From DATLYH01 sp035575035 (GTDB taxonomy: Bacteria; Planctomycetota; Planctomycetia; Gemmatales; Gemmataceae), in assembly GCA_035575035.1 (NCBI GenBank), contig DATLYH010000300.1, positions 1 through 42,696 of the forward strand: DNA of 42,696 nt, in the 5' to 3' direction. The notes beneath the pieces were generated by a model. It ran no database searches. It was not told the DNA's origin and saw nothing but the letters and a program-made list of their open reading frames with translations. Each line of letters begins with the position of its first letter. Positions within the stretch are counted from its first letter, which is position 1. The translations under genes and the position numbers were made by a program. This document shows, piece by piece, positions 16,802 to 25,148 of this stretch.

Positions 16802-17779
16802 TCAGAACCCAAACATCACCGTAGCCATCGGCGTCAGGGTGGTTAGCCCGTGGTCGCCCCGGGCGTAATCGCCGAGGTTGAACCAGTCGCGGGCAAGTTC
16901 CACTTCGCCGCCAATCGTGACGGTCCCCAGCGAAATACCGGCCAGCCGGGCGTTCCAGAAGGTAAAACCGAGGCCGGCGCTGCCGTACATGCCGAAGTGC
17001 AGGGTCGGGTCGTTGCCGCCCGGGGTCGAGAACTCGATCTGCCGATGCCCGTGGCCAAGGTGTTCCCGGATGGCTTCTCTCACGTCGGGAGGAAGGATCT
17101 TGCTGTAGGTCGGTTCGATGCCGCCGACCCGCAGGCCGCCCCGCAGGATGAGACGGAGCGGGCGCTCGGGCCCCTGGTTGAACAGAAAGGGAGGGTAGAA
17201 GGTACGGCCCAGGCCGGCGTGGACGCCGTAGCGGTGGAGCCGGTGCATCTGCACCCGCATGAGGACGTTGAATGGGTGGACGTGATCGTCCGGCGGGTCC
17301 TGGCCGCGGAACCAACCGGGGATCGGCACACCAAAGTCGTCCCCATCATTGAAGACGTAGCCCAAGCCGAACTCCCCGAAAAACTCCCCGGAAGGACGGG
17401 GCAGCCCCAGCGACCGGCGCAGGCCAGCCTGGACCGTCCAGCCGGTGTGGGTCCGCTCCTCAAGGAAACCGCCCCCCACGGTGAAGACCGGCCCCGCCCG
17501 CAGATAAATGCCACAACACGGTCCCGGGTCTTCGCCGCCGACGCAGCAGAAATCACCGGGCGGCAGCGGATACGAGTAGGGGCCGACCGGCTCGGGGCCC
17601 GGAGGACCAGCGGGATAGGTGACGACGCCCGGGGCGCCGGCCGACTGGGCTTGGGCCGGCAGGTCGGCGAGGCAAAGGAGGGCAGCCAAAAGGCCGACGG
17701 CACGGCACACCTGTCCCGCGACTCTGCGGAACCTGGAGCAACCCGGCAGATCCCAACCCGACGGCTTCCCTCGGCACAT
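16802..17779 (-). CDS. Exported beta-barrel-like outer-membrane protein, unknown function
   Basis: This 325-aa protein has a long N-terminal export signal (hydrophobic CRAVGLLAALLCLADLPAQAQ), then a Pro/Gly-rich linker and a Cys patch FCCVGG...PGPCCGIY. From about residue 100 it alternates in a beta-barrel manner with many Gly and aromatic residues (AGPVFTVGGGFLEER, LHFGMYGSAGLGFTFW). It ends TVMFGF, and a C-terminal Phe is the usual outer-membrane insertion signal. The start at 17779 has GGAGG and AAGG upstream; an ATG at 17824 would add 15 residues. It is convergent with the efflux pump (28-base gap) and so is not in its operon. It is not a TolC-type channel. Confidence 0.8.
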   Translation of the reverse strand: MCRGKPSGWDLPGCSRFRRVAGQVCRAVGLLAALLCLADLPAQAQSAGAPGVVTYPAGPPGPEPVGPYSYPLPPGDFCCVGGEDPGPCCGIYLRAGPVFTVGGGFLEERTHTGWTVQAGLRRSLGLPRPSGEFFGEFGLGYVFNDGDDFGVPIPGWFRGQDPPDDHVHPFNVLMRVQMHRLHRYGVHAGLGRTFYPPFLFNQGPERPLRLILRGGLRVGGIEPTYSKILPPDVREAIREHLGHGHRQIEFSTPGGNDPTLHFGMYGSAGLGFTFWNARLAGISLGTVTIGGEVELARDWFNLGDYARGDHGLTTLTPMATVMFGF

Positions 17780-17908
17780 GGGCCTTGCCTCCCCTTCGGC
17801 CTGTCTCCTGGTACGCAATGGCATCTCTCTGCTCTATTCGGAGCGCCCGGAAGGCCGACTTGAGCGGATTTACCGAGAGAGACAGCTTTGACGGTCGGAG
17901 GGGATGGA

Positions 17909-18622
17909 TCAGGCCCGCCGCAATTCGACGATGATGCCGCCCAACTTGAGCCTCTGGTGCAGTCGCGAGAACCACAGCTCGCGCTCCCAGCGCAAGCCGC
18001 ACTCCTCGCAGACCTGGCGCAGCTCCTGGCGATTATAGGTCCGGCAGTGCCACAACCGGCTGCACACGGCCCCGGTCAGGGTGTCTTCGGTGGCCATCAG
18101 GAGGAGTTTGCCGCCCGGCCGGAGGACGCGGGCCAGCTCCCTGAGCCCCGGCCGCGGGTCGGGCAGATGCTCTAGGACCCAGCCCAGGACGATAGCATCA
18201 AAGGAGCCGTCGGCGTAGGGAAGGCGGGTCAGGTCGGCGGCGATGTGGCTGACGCGGTCGCTGCGGAGGCGCTGCCGTGCCCGCCGGAGCATGCCGGGCG
18301 ACAGGTCGAAGGCCGTGAGGACGGCATCAGGGTCGGCGTGGCGCAGCAGGAAGCGGGAGTATCGGCCGTTGCCGCAGCCGGCGTCGAGGATGCGCTTGCA
18401 GCCGCGCACATCGAACGCCCCGGGTCGGATCAAGCGCCCGGCCAGCGCCTCGTGGCCGGTGATCAATCCGGTGAACGCGGTCAGGGCGCCGGGCAGCCCG
18501 TCGTAGTGGTGCCGGATGAAACCGCGGTAATCGAGGAACGACCGCCGTTTCGGCTCCCGCGATTCCAGGACCGCTGTCAGGCCGCGGCGAGGGCGGGTCG
18601 GGTCAACAGGAGAAGGGGTCAT
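17909..18622 (-). CDS. Class I SAM-dependent methyltransferase
   Basis: This 237-aa cytoplasmic protein of the Methyltransf_11/UbiE-like type has SAM loop ILDAGCGNGRYSRFLL (about 77-92), acidic motif II VLTAFDLSPGML, DLTRLPYADGSFDAIV, and the post-motif VLRPGGKLLLMATED. The N-terminal 60 residues are basic and helical. The C-terminus has RTYNRQELRQVCEECGL, as in small-molecule or lipid methyltransferases. The substrate is unknown. It is a lone gene. AAAGG lies 7-8 bases before the ATG at 18622. Confidence 0.88.
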   Translation of the reverse strand: MTPSPVDPTRPRRGLTAVLESREPKRRSFLDYRGFIRHHYDGLPGALTAFTGLITGHEALAGRLIRPGAFDVRGCKRILDAGCGNGRYSRFLLRHADPDAVLTAFDLSPGMLRRARQRLRSDRVSHIAADLTRLPYADGSFDAIVLGWVLEHLPDPRPGLRELARVLRPGGKLLLMATEDTLTGAVCSRLWHCRTYNRQELRQVCEECGLRWERELWFSRLHQRLKLGGIIVELRRA

Positions 18623-18737
18623 AAATACCTTTGTAGAGCTTCCTCCGCCCAGCGAGAAGACCCTGGCGCGGACCCGCGCCGGAGCGGCGGACTTTCTGAT
18701 TGCCTTTCCCCCCCCACTGGATAAGATTGCTCTTTGT

Positions 18738-18826
18738 CCCGGAGCACCAGCGACGGGGTGACGGCGCAGAGCCCGGAGCGTGAGCGACGGGGATGATGGC
18801 GTGTCCCGTCACTGGCGCTCCGGGCT
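18738..18826. repeat. Second copy of the GAGCCCGGAGCG-type palindromic repeat
   Basis: Arms at 18770-18791 (starting AGCCCGGAGCG) and 18805-18826 (ending CGCTCCGGGCT) pair over about 22 bases with three mismatches around a 13-base loop. A degenerate direct copy, CCCGGAGCACCAGCGACGGG, sits just upstream from 18738. The folded element has the same sequence and design as 327-385. It lies between a minus-strand methyltransferase and the plus-strand protease gene. Confidence 0.75.
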
Positions 18827-18916
18827 TGTATGAACGTCACCCGTGCCGCCAGCCGTCGGCCCGCCGGCCCAGCCCATCACATCGCCTGGATTGTCAACTC
18901 GGGGGAGGGTTATGCC

Positions 18917-21900
18917 GTGCGCCGCTTTCGGAAGCGTCCGTTCCCGACGAAACACCAACCCATCCGCTGGTCCTCTTGTAACCTGGAACTCCTCGAAGAC
19001 CGCACCCTCTTGAGTATGTCGCCGGCCGGTGCCGTGGACCTCCGCTCCCTGGTGATCGACCCGGGCGCCTACGATCCGTCCGCGATCCTGGTCCGCTTCC
19101 GCGACGATGCCCCGGCCGTTGCCCTGGCCGGCGCTGAGGTCGGGCCGGCCTTGCCGCTGGTGCCCGGTCTGCGGAAGGTCCGGCTCGCCCCCGGCACGCG
19201 CGTTGAGGACGTCTTGGCCGCATACAAGGCCGACCCCCACGTCCTTTACGCCGAGCCCGATTACCGGGTGCGCGTGGCCCTGACGCCCAATGACCCGCGC
19301 TACGGCGCCCTCTGGGGACTGCACAACACCGGCCAGACCGGCGGCACCGCCGACGCTGATATCGACGCCCCCGAAGCCTGGGATGTCACCACCGGCGACC
19401 GCCGCGTCATCGTGGCCGTCATTGACACCGGCGTGGACTATACCCACCCCGACCTGGCGGCCAACATGTGGCGGAATCCCGGCGAGATCCCCGGCAACCG
19501 CATCGACGATGACCGGAATGGCTTCGTCGATGATGTCTACGGCTACGACTTCGCCAACAACGACGGCGACCCGATGGATGATTTCGGCCACGGCACCCAT
19601 GTGGCCGGCACCATCGGCGCTGTGGGCAACAACGGCGTCGGCGTGGTGGGAGTCGCCTGGAATGTCCAGATCATGGCGGTGAAGTTCCTGGACGCCAGCG
19701 GCAGCGGCACCATCAGCGGTGCGATCGCTGCCCTGAACTATGCCGTCAGCATGGGGGCGACCATCTCCAACAACAGCTGGGGCGGCGGCGGTTTTGACCA
19801 GGCACTGTACAACGCTATCCAGAACGCCGGGGCACAGGGCCATCTCTTCGTGGCCGCGGCCGGCAACGACGGCTCCAACAATGACCTCGCTCCATTCTTC
19901 CCCGCCGGCTACGACCTGGACAACATCATCGCCGTGGCCGCCACCGATCCCAACGACCAGCTGGCCTCTTTCTCCAACTGGGGGGCGGCCACGGTGGACC
20001 TGGGAGCGCCCGGTGTCGATATCCTGAGCACGGTGCCGCGCAGCGGCCCGCTCGGCGACCCGAGCGGTTACACCTTTCTGAGCGGCACCTCGATGGCCAC
20101 GCCCCATGTGACCGGCGTGGCTGCCCTGCTGCGCAGCCTGCACCCCGAGTGGACCTATACCGAGATCATCAGCGAAATCCTGGCCACGACCGACCCGGTG
20201 CCGGCCCTGGACGGCATCACCGTGACGGGCGGCCGGCTCAACGCCGTCGCCGCGGTCACCGGCATGCCGCCCCCCGACACTACCGGCCCGCGGGTGACCG
20301 GCCACAGCCCCTCGCTGGCCACCACCGGCCCTGTCAATAGCCTGCGGCTGACCTTCAGCGAGCCGATCAACCCTGCCACCTTCACCGCCGCCGACATCTC
20401 CGCGTTTACCGGACCCAACGGCCCGATCGGCGTGACCGACGTTATCCCGGTGGCCGGCTCAAACGACCGCCAGTTCGACATTACCTTCCCTGACCAGTCG
20501 GCGCTCGGCTCGTACAGTCTGACGGTCGGCCCCGCCATCACCGACTGGGCCGGCAACGCCATGGACCAGAACCGCGACGGCGTCAACGGCAATCCCGACG
20601 ATGTCTACACCGCGCAGTTCACCATCAGCCCGGTCCTGGTCGTCTCGTCCACCGACGTGCCGGCACCGATCTATGACCTGACCGCCACCATCTCGGTGCT
20701 GACCATCGACCAGGACGTCACCATCGCCGACCTCGATCTCCAGTTGAACATCAGCCATACCTACGACGGCGACCTGTATATCCACCTGGTTTCGCCGGCG
20801 GGCACCGACGTGGCCCTGGCGGTCTTCCGGGGCGGGGCCGGTCGGAACTTCTCCGACACCATCTTTGACGACGAAGCGGCCGTGCCGATCGCCGCCGGCT
20901 CGGCCCCGTTCCGCGGCTCGTATCAGCCGGATGACCTACTCGCCTGGTTCGACGGCGAGAATGCCCGCGGCACCTGGGAATTGTGGATCGAGGATTGGGC
21001 GTACCTGGACGAGGGATGGCTCAACTCCTGGTCGCTGATCATCACACCCGGCGGCGGCCCACCCTCCCCCAACCAGCCCCCCATCGCCCGCGATGACACC
21101 GGACGCGGCGAGGAAGACAACCCGGTCACCGTCGCCGTCCTGGCCAACGACTCCGACCCGGACGGCGACCGTCTGAGCGTGGTCGCGGTGGACAACATGG
21201 AGCACGGCTGGGCGGAGATCAATCCAGACAACACGGTCACCTTCTGGCCGGACCCCGACTACTTCGGCCCGGCCGGCTTCACCTACACCATCAGCGATGG
21301 CCGCGGCGGCACGGCCACGGCAACCGTGCGCCTCGACCTGGCGCCGGTCAACGATCCGCCGCTCGCCAGCGACGACTTTGCCATCACCGCCCGGAACCGG
21401 GCAATCCGGTTCAACGGCCAGGGAGCCAATCCGGCCCGGCTGGAGGCCAACGACCGCGACGTAGACGGCGACATATTGCGGGTCGTCGGCGTTGCCAATG
21501 CCTCGGGCGGCACCGCCGTGCTCAATGCGGACGGCACCGTTACCTTCACGCCTGCCCCCGGATTCATCGGCGATGCCTGGTTCGAGTACCGGGTGGCTGA
21601 TCCTGCCGGACTGACCGCAACGGCCTGGGTGAACGTCAGCGTGCGCGACTTCTATTACGTGTCCACCACGGCCGGCGGCACGGTGTATGACAGTTTCGGC
21701 AACGCCCTGACCTTCAGCGACGCCGACATCCTCTTGTTGATGATCGACGGCTACGGCAACTACGAGTACCGCATGTACTTCGACGGCAGCGATGTCGGCC
21801 TGACAACCGCCAACGAGGACATCGATGCCTTCGCCATCCTCGCCGACGGCAGCATCCTGGTTTCGACGGTTGGCGCATTCTCGGTGCAGGGCGGGACGAT

Positions 21901-22927
21901 CACCGGCGGCGGCGAAGACATCCTCCGGTTCGTGCCGACTTCGCTGGGCGACCGCACTCAGGGAACATGGAGCTTCTATTTCGACGGCAGCGATGTGGGG
22001 CTGAGCGGCACCGCCGAGAACATCGACGCGCTGGCGGTGCTGCCGGACGGGCGGCTGTTGATCTCCACGGCCGGAGCCGTCAGCGTCCCGGGCGTCACCG
22101 GCGCTGATGTGGACCTGCTGGCCTTCACGCCGACATCCCTGGGGACCAACACCGCCGGCACCTGGGCGATGTACTTCGACGGCAGCGACGTGAACCTGAC
22201 CGATGGCAGCGGCGAGGATGTCGATGGATTGTTCGTGAAGCCGCCCACCTCGCCCACCGGTCGGCCGACATTATACTTCTCGACGCGCGGCAACTTCAGC
22301 GTGCCGGGACTCGCCGGGCTGAGTAACGATATTTTCGCCTTCAACCCCAGTTCGCTTGGTCCGAACACAAGCGGCACCTATGGCCCGGGCCTGACTTTAC
22401 AGGGCGACTCCTCCGGGCTGTACGGCTTCAACATCGATGGCATCCACCTGGGCGTGGCGCCGAACCAGGCTCTGGCCGGCCCGCTGAGCGGCAACCCAGG
22501 CGGTCTTTCCCTCCGGCTGCCGGGCGATTCCGACGGCGGCCCGCCGCGAGGACTTGCGGAGGTCGCCGCGCCGTCCGTTGTATCCGGATCATCCTTCTTG
22601 CGACGAGACGCAGTGGCAGGGGGCGACGGCCGGCGCCTGGAGCGCATCCTGGCCGGCCTGCTCGGCGGCAGGGAACGGTTGGCTGTGCCGGAGGAGGATG
22701 CCTCGGCTTCGTCCACGGGAGAGCCGGCCCGGTCGGCCGAGAGCCCGGTCATCTGGGGAATCACGTCGCGGGAGGATCGTTCATCCGAGGATTCGGCAGA
22801 CAGATTGAGTCGCCGAGGACGAGGCAGGCCGCGCCCGGCAGTATTCGGGGAACTCGGTGGAGAAGCAGCGTCCGAGTCGGCCCGTTGGGTCGCGGAGTAT
22901 GATGCATTCTTCGCCGGTTATCGGTGA
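18917..22927 (+). CDS. Large secreted multidomain subtilisin-like serine protease
   Basis: This protein is 1336 aa. The start region has basic MRRFRKRPFPTKHQPIRW and then LELLEDRTLLS, a motif common near the N-terminus of giant planctomycete exported proteins. Order: propeptide (about 45-115); S8 domain (about 126-448) with D170 (VIDTG), H225 (GHGTHVAG), oxyanion N317 (AAGND) and S392 (SGTSMATPH); SwmB-like Ig domain (about 455-570); P/proprotein-convertase domain (about 573-713); two cadherin-like/Big_9 domains (about 716-910); then repeats restarting at YFDGSDV at 954, 1021 and 1086; and a polar tail. All catalytic residues are present. I start at GTG 18917 because GGGGAGGG lies 7 bases upstream; the ATG at 18830 abuts the repeat hairpin and lacks a ribosome site. 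Confidence 0.9.
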   Translation: MRRFRKRPFPTKHQPIRWSSCNLELLEDRTLLSMSPAGAVDLRSLVIDPGAYDPSAILVRFRDDAPAVALAGAEVGPALPLVPGLRKVRLAPGTRVEDVLAAYKADPHVLYAEPDYRVRVALTPNDPRYGALWGLHNTGQTGGTADADIDAPEAWDVTTGDRRVIVAVIDTGVDYTHPDLAANMWRNPGEIPGNRIDDDRNGFVDDVYGYDFANNDGDPMDDFGHGTHVAGTIGAVGNNGVGVVGVAWNVQIMAVKFLDASGSGTISGAIAALNYAVSMGATISNNSWGGGGFDQALYNAIQNAGAQGHLFVAAAGNDGSNNDLAPFFPAGYDLDNIIAVAATDPNDQLASFSNWGAATVDLGAPGVDILSTVPRSGPLGDPSGYTFLSGTSMATPHVTGVAALLRSLHPEWTYTEIISEILATTDPVPALDGITVTGGRLNAVAAVTGMPPPDTTGPRVTGHSPSLATTGPVNSLRLTFSEPINPATFTAADISAFTGPNGPIGVTDVIPVAGSNDRQFDITFPDQSALGSYSLTVGPAITDWAGNAMDQNRDGVNGNPDDVYTAQFTISPVLVVSSTDVPAPIYDLTATISVLTIDQDVTIADLDLQLNISHTYDGDLYIHLVSPAGTDVALAVFRGGAGRNFSDTIFDDEAAVPIAAGSAPFRGSYQPDDLLAWFDGENARGTWELWIEDWAYLDEGWLNSWSLIITPGGGPPSPNQPPIARDDTGRGEEDNPVTVAVLANDSDPDGDRLSVVAVDNMEHGWAEINPDNTVTFWPDPDYFGPAGFTYTISDGRGGTATATVRLDLAPVNDPPLASDDFAITARNRAIRFNGQGANPARLEANDRDVDGDILRVVGVANASGGTAVLNADGTVTFTPAPGFIGDAWFEYRVADPAGLTATAWVNVSVRDFYYVSTTAGGTVYDSFGNALTFSDADILLLMIDGYGNYEYRMYFDGSDVGLTTANEDIDAFAILADGSILVSTVGAFSVQGGTITGGGEDILRFVPTSLGDRTQGTWSFYFDGSDVGLSGTAENIDALAVLPDGRLLISTAGAVSVPGVTGADVDLLAFTPTSLGTNTAGTWAMYFDGSDVNLTDGSGEDVDGLFVKPPTSPTGRPTLYFSTRGNFSVPGLAGLSNDIFAFNPSSLGPNTSGTYGPGLTLQGDSSGLYGFNIDGIHLGVAPNQALAGPLSGNPGGLSLRLPGDSDGGPPRGLAEVAAPSVVSGSSFLRRDAVAGGDGRRLERILAGLLGGRERLAVPEEDASASSTGEPARSAESPVIWGITSREDRSSEDSADRLSRRGRGRPRPAVFGELGGEAASESARWVAEYDAFFAGYR

Positions 22928-22952
22928 TCGGGGGTGATGGCAGCGACCGGGG

Positions 22953-23387
22953 TCACTTCCGGCTAACGGTGAGCGTCACGACGTTCACCTTGCCTCGCTC
23001 GGCGGTGAACGACAGCCCGGACGTGTCGGGGTTGGCGTATCGGGACGGCAGTTTCACCTTCGGCGGCGGCTCAAAGTCGCCCCGTGCCAGCGCGGTGATG
23101 CACACCTTGTGGGTGCCTGGTTCGACCCCGTCGTCCCGGCCGAACGTGCTCATGACAAATCGCCCATCCGGGCCGATCGAACCGCGGGAAGACGACAGGC
23201 TGCCCGGGACGAACGACTCCACCATATAGTCGTCCAGGTCGCCGGCCGGCCGGCCGTCATCCCACAGGACTTGGCCCTCGACCCGGACAGTGCGCGACTG
23301 GCCGCACCCAGCCACAGCCGCGAGGGCGACGGCAAGCACGCCGACCCGAAGGACTGTCGAAAGGTGTCTGGCGTTTAGAGCAACCAC
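22953..23387 (-). CDS. Small lipoprotein, probably with a transthyretin-like fold
   Basis: This 144-aa protein begins with ALNARHLSTVLRVGVLAVAL then AAVAGCGQ, a lipoprotein signal with Cys anchor. The mature part has VRVEGQVLWDDGRPAGDLDD and ends NVVTLTVSRK, the beta-sandwich layout of small planctomycete 'carboxypeptidase regulatory-like' lipoproteins. These often sit next to DUF1559 genes, as here (gap 55 bases, same strand). I prefer the GTG at 23387, with GGGAG upstream, over a TTG at 23402. The function is unknown. It ends tail-to-tail with the protease gene. Confidence 0.72.
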   Translation of the reverse strand: MVALNARHLSTVLRVGVLAVALAAVAGCGQSRTVRVEGQVLWDDGRPAGDLDDYMVESFVPGSLSSSRGSIGPDGRFVMSTFGRDDGVEPGTHKVCITALARGDFEPPPKVKLPSRYANPDTSGLSFTAERGKVNVVTLTVSRK

Positions 23388-23442
23388 TCCGCGTACTCCC
23401 AAAGATGGATGCTATCGAATCCCATGAAGCGGCTTGTGCCGC

Positions 23443-24369
23443 TCACCACACGTCTCCCGGAATCGCGACCCCATCGTTCCGGTCGGCAAGATTGGCCAGG
23501 ATCGTGACGTTGATCGAGACCTTCAGGGCCTGCACCGAGCCGTCACACAGGACGAACTGGCAGATCCCCGGATGCCAGGAGCCGAACCGCTGCCCGGCCG
23601 TGTCGAACCGACCCAAGGCCAGGGGGGCTCCTGGACCTGCCACCGATGTTGACGGCCCTCCATTATCGCCGTTGTAAATGCTGGAATCATAATCCTTGCG
23701 AAATCCATCGTACTGCTCGTCCCGGCGGATGTGCTTCTCGCCGATCAGGAGGGTGTTGCTCAGTCCGTCGGGGATATGGGCGAACGTCATCGCGCCGGCA
23801 GGGCCGTAGGTGAATGCCCCGGTCCCGGGAGCAGACGTATTCCCACTAAGGTAGTCGATCCCGAACCGCCTGGAGCCGATGCAGGCGGTATAGTCGCCCA
23901 GCGCCCCGGGCACGAGCGGCTGCGATGGGTTCCCTTGCAACCGATCGGCGTTTCCGCTTTCGGTCAGCCAGGGACCGTTGGGACTCCGCCGGGTCGGACA
24001 GAAGAAGAGCGGCACGATCGTCTCCCGGGCAGCCTTGTTGTCCGGGTGGTAGTAACTCGTCGTTAGGGGCTGCCGCCACAGCCGGTAGGCTGCATCCTGT
24101 TCGATGTAGGGGAGGATATGGACGGCCCAGGACGTGCCAGGGTCGGTCGAGCGCGAAGGGGGCAACCTCCGGTAGGCTTCATGGTAGTTATGGACCGCCA
24201 GGCCGAGTTGCTTGAGGTTGTTGGCGCACTGGGTCTTGCTGGCCGCCTCACGCACCTTCTGCACCGCCGGCAGCAAGAGCGCAATCAGCACGGCAATGAT
24301 GGCAATGACCACCAACAACTCGATCAAGGTGAACGCGAAACGTCGGCTGTGAGTCGTTCGGGAACCCAT
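23443..24369 (-). CDS. DUF1559 domain protein with type IV pilin-like N-terminus
   Basis: This 308-aa protein has a prepilin leader RRFA|FTLIELLVVIAIIAVL, processed by prepilin peptidase and placed in the membrane or in pseudopilus-like fibres. It is followed by LLPAVQKVREAASKTQCANNLKQLGLAVHNYH, the DUF1559 hallmark. The globular part has YTACIGSRRFG and the late FVLCDGSVQALKVSI (the H/C-x-DGSV motif). Position -1 of the cleavage site is Ala rather than the usual Gly. The ATG at 24369 has GAGGGGA close upstream; the ATG at 24387 has only pyrimidines before it. It belongs to a highly expanded planctomycete family of unknown role. Confidence 0.92.
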   Translation of the reverse strand: MGSRTTHSRRFAFTLIELLVVIAIIAVLIALLLPAVQKVREAASKTQCANNLKQLGLAVHNYHEAYRRLPPSRSTDPGTSWAVHILPYIEQDAAYRLWRQPLTTSYYHPDNKAARETIVPLFFCPTRRSPNGPWLTESGNADRLQGNPSQPLVPGALGDYTACIGSRRFGIDYLSGNTSAPGTGAFTYGPAGAMTFAHIPDGLSNTLLIGEKHIRRDEQYDGFRKDYDSSIYNGDNGGPSTSVAGPGAPLALGRFDTAGQRFGSWHPGICQFVLCDGSVQALKVSINVTILANLADRNDGVAIPGDVW

Positions 24370-24639
24370 AGACAATCCCCTCATCAAAGGAGAAGAAGAA
24401 CTACGACCGGGTGCTCAGGCAGGAACCCGGGATTCCACGCCGGGGGCGTTGGATTGAGCCACGGTGTGCAGCGGACGCCGTCCTTTCGTGGGGTGGGCCG
24501 CATTACAGGGGGCGACGGCAAGCCCCCCGGTGCTTTAATCCTCCCACGCCGCCCGGCCTCCGTCAATAAAAAACCGAGATCATTCCGACCAGCACGCCGT
24601 CCTTGCCGTCCGCCGCGGACGACCCTCGGCAAGGGGCGG

Positions 24640-25074
24640 CTACGGGGCGTTCGGCAGCGGGCAGGAGAGAAGGTAAGAGGCGAACGCCTGGTTGAACAGC
24701 GCCCCGGGCCGCCGTTGCCGCAAGAGGTCGATGGCCTCGGCGGCCGTCATTCCCAGATGCATCAGGATCAGCCCGGCCACCAGGGCCGAGCGGTTATAGC
24801 CCAGCCCGCAGTGGACCAGCACCCGCTGCCCCGCGTTCACCAGCGCCGCGCCGAAGTGCGCCACCGCATGGAGCCGCGAGCAGTCGGGCACCTCAGCGTC
24901 GTTGAACGGGAAGTAAAGGTAGATGATCTGGTTGGGAACGGTCGGCACGCCGACATCGATGCCGCCGTCCACGTCGAAGATGGCGCTGATGCCCGCCGCC
25001 TCCAGCGCCTGCCAGTCATCGATGTCGGGCGAGAGGAAGAGCCGCCCCCGTTCGTCCAGTGGGATCAGGTCCAT
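24640..25074 (-). CDS. Dual-specificity protein phosphatase
   Basis: This 144-aa single-domain cytoplasmic phosphatase of the cysteine-dependent DSP type has P-loop VHCGLGYNRSA with nucleophile C89 and R95 (HCX5RS). The probable general acid is D59 in YFPFNDAEVPD. The N-terminus, RLFLSPDIDDWQALEAAGIS, matches the start of DSPc domains. The substrate may be phospho-Ser/Thr/Tyr or another phosphate ester; sequence cannot decide. It follows DUF1501 on the same strand by 74 bases and may be its operon partner, though nothing functional links them. Confidence 0.9.
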   Translation of the reverse strand: MDLIPLDERGRLFLSPDIDDWQALEAAGISAIFDVDGGIDVGVPTVPNQIIYLYFPFNDAEVPDCSRLHAVAHFGAALVNAGQRVLVHCGLGYNRSALVAGLILMHLGMTAAEAIDLLRQRRPGALFNQAFASYLLSCPLPNAP

Positions 25075-25148
25075 GTGGCGCTACCTTCGAGGGCTAGGGG
25101 CTGCATGCCGGCCTTGCCGGGTCGGGCCGTGGTCTGGCCCCTGCGGCG

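Noticed and set aside
16802..17779. Outer-membrane channel (CusC/TolC) of the efflux system
   Set aside because: It is a single beta-barrel-like protein with a C-terminal Phe, convergent with the pump, and has none of the long helical repeats of TolC proteins.
18809..20305. 498-codon minus-strand frame rich in Gly, Val and His
   Set aside because: It is the shadow of the subtilase gene, whose catalytic motifs are all on the plus strand.
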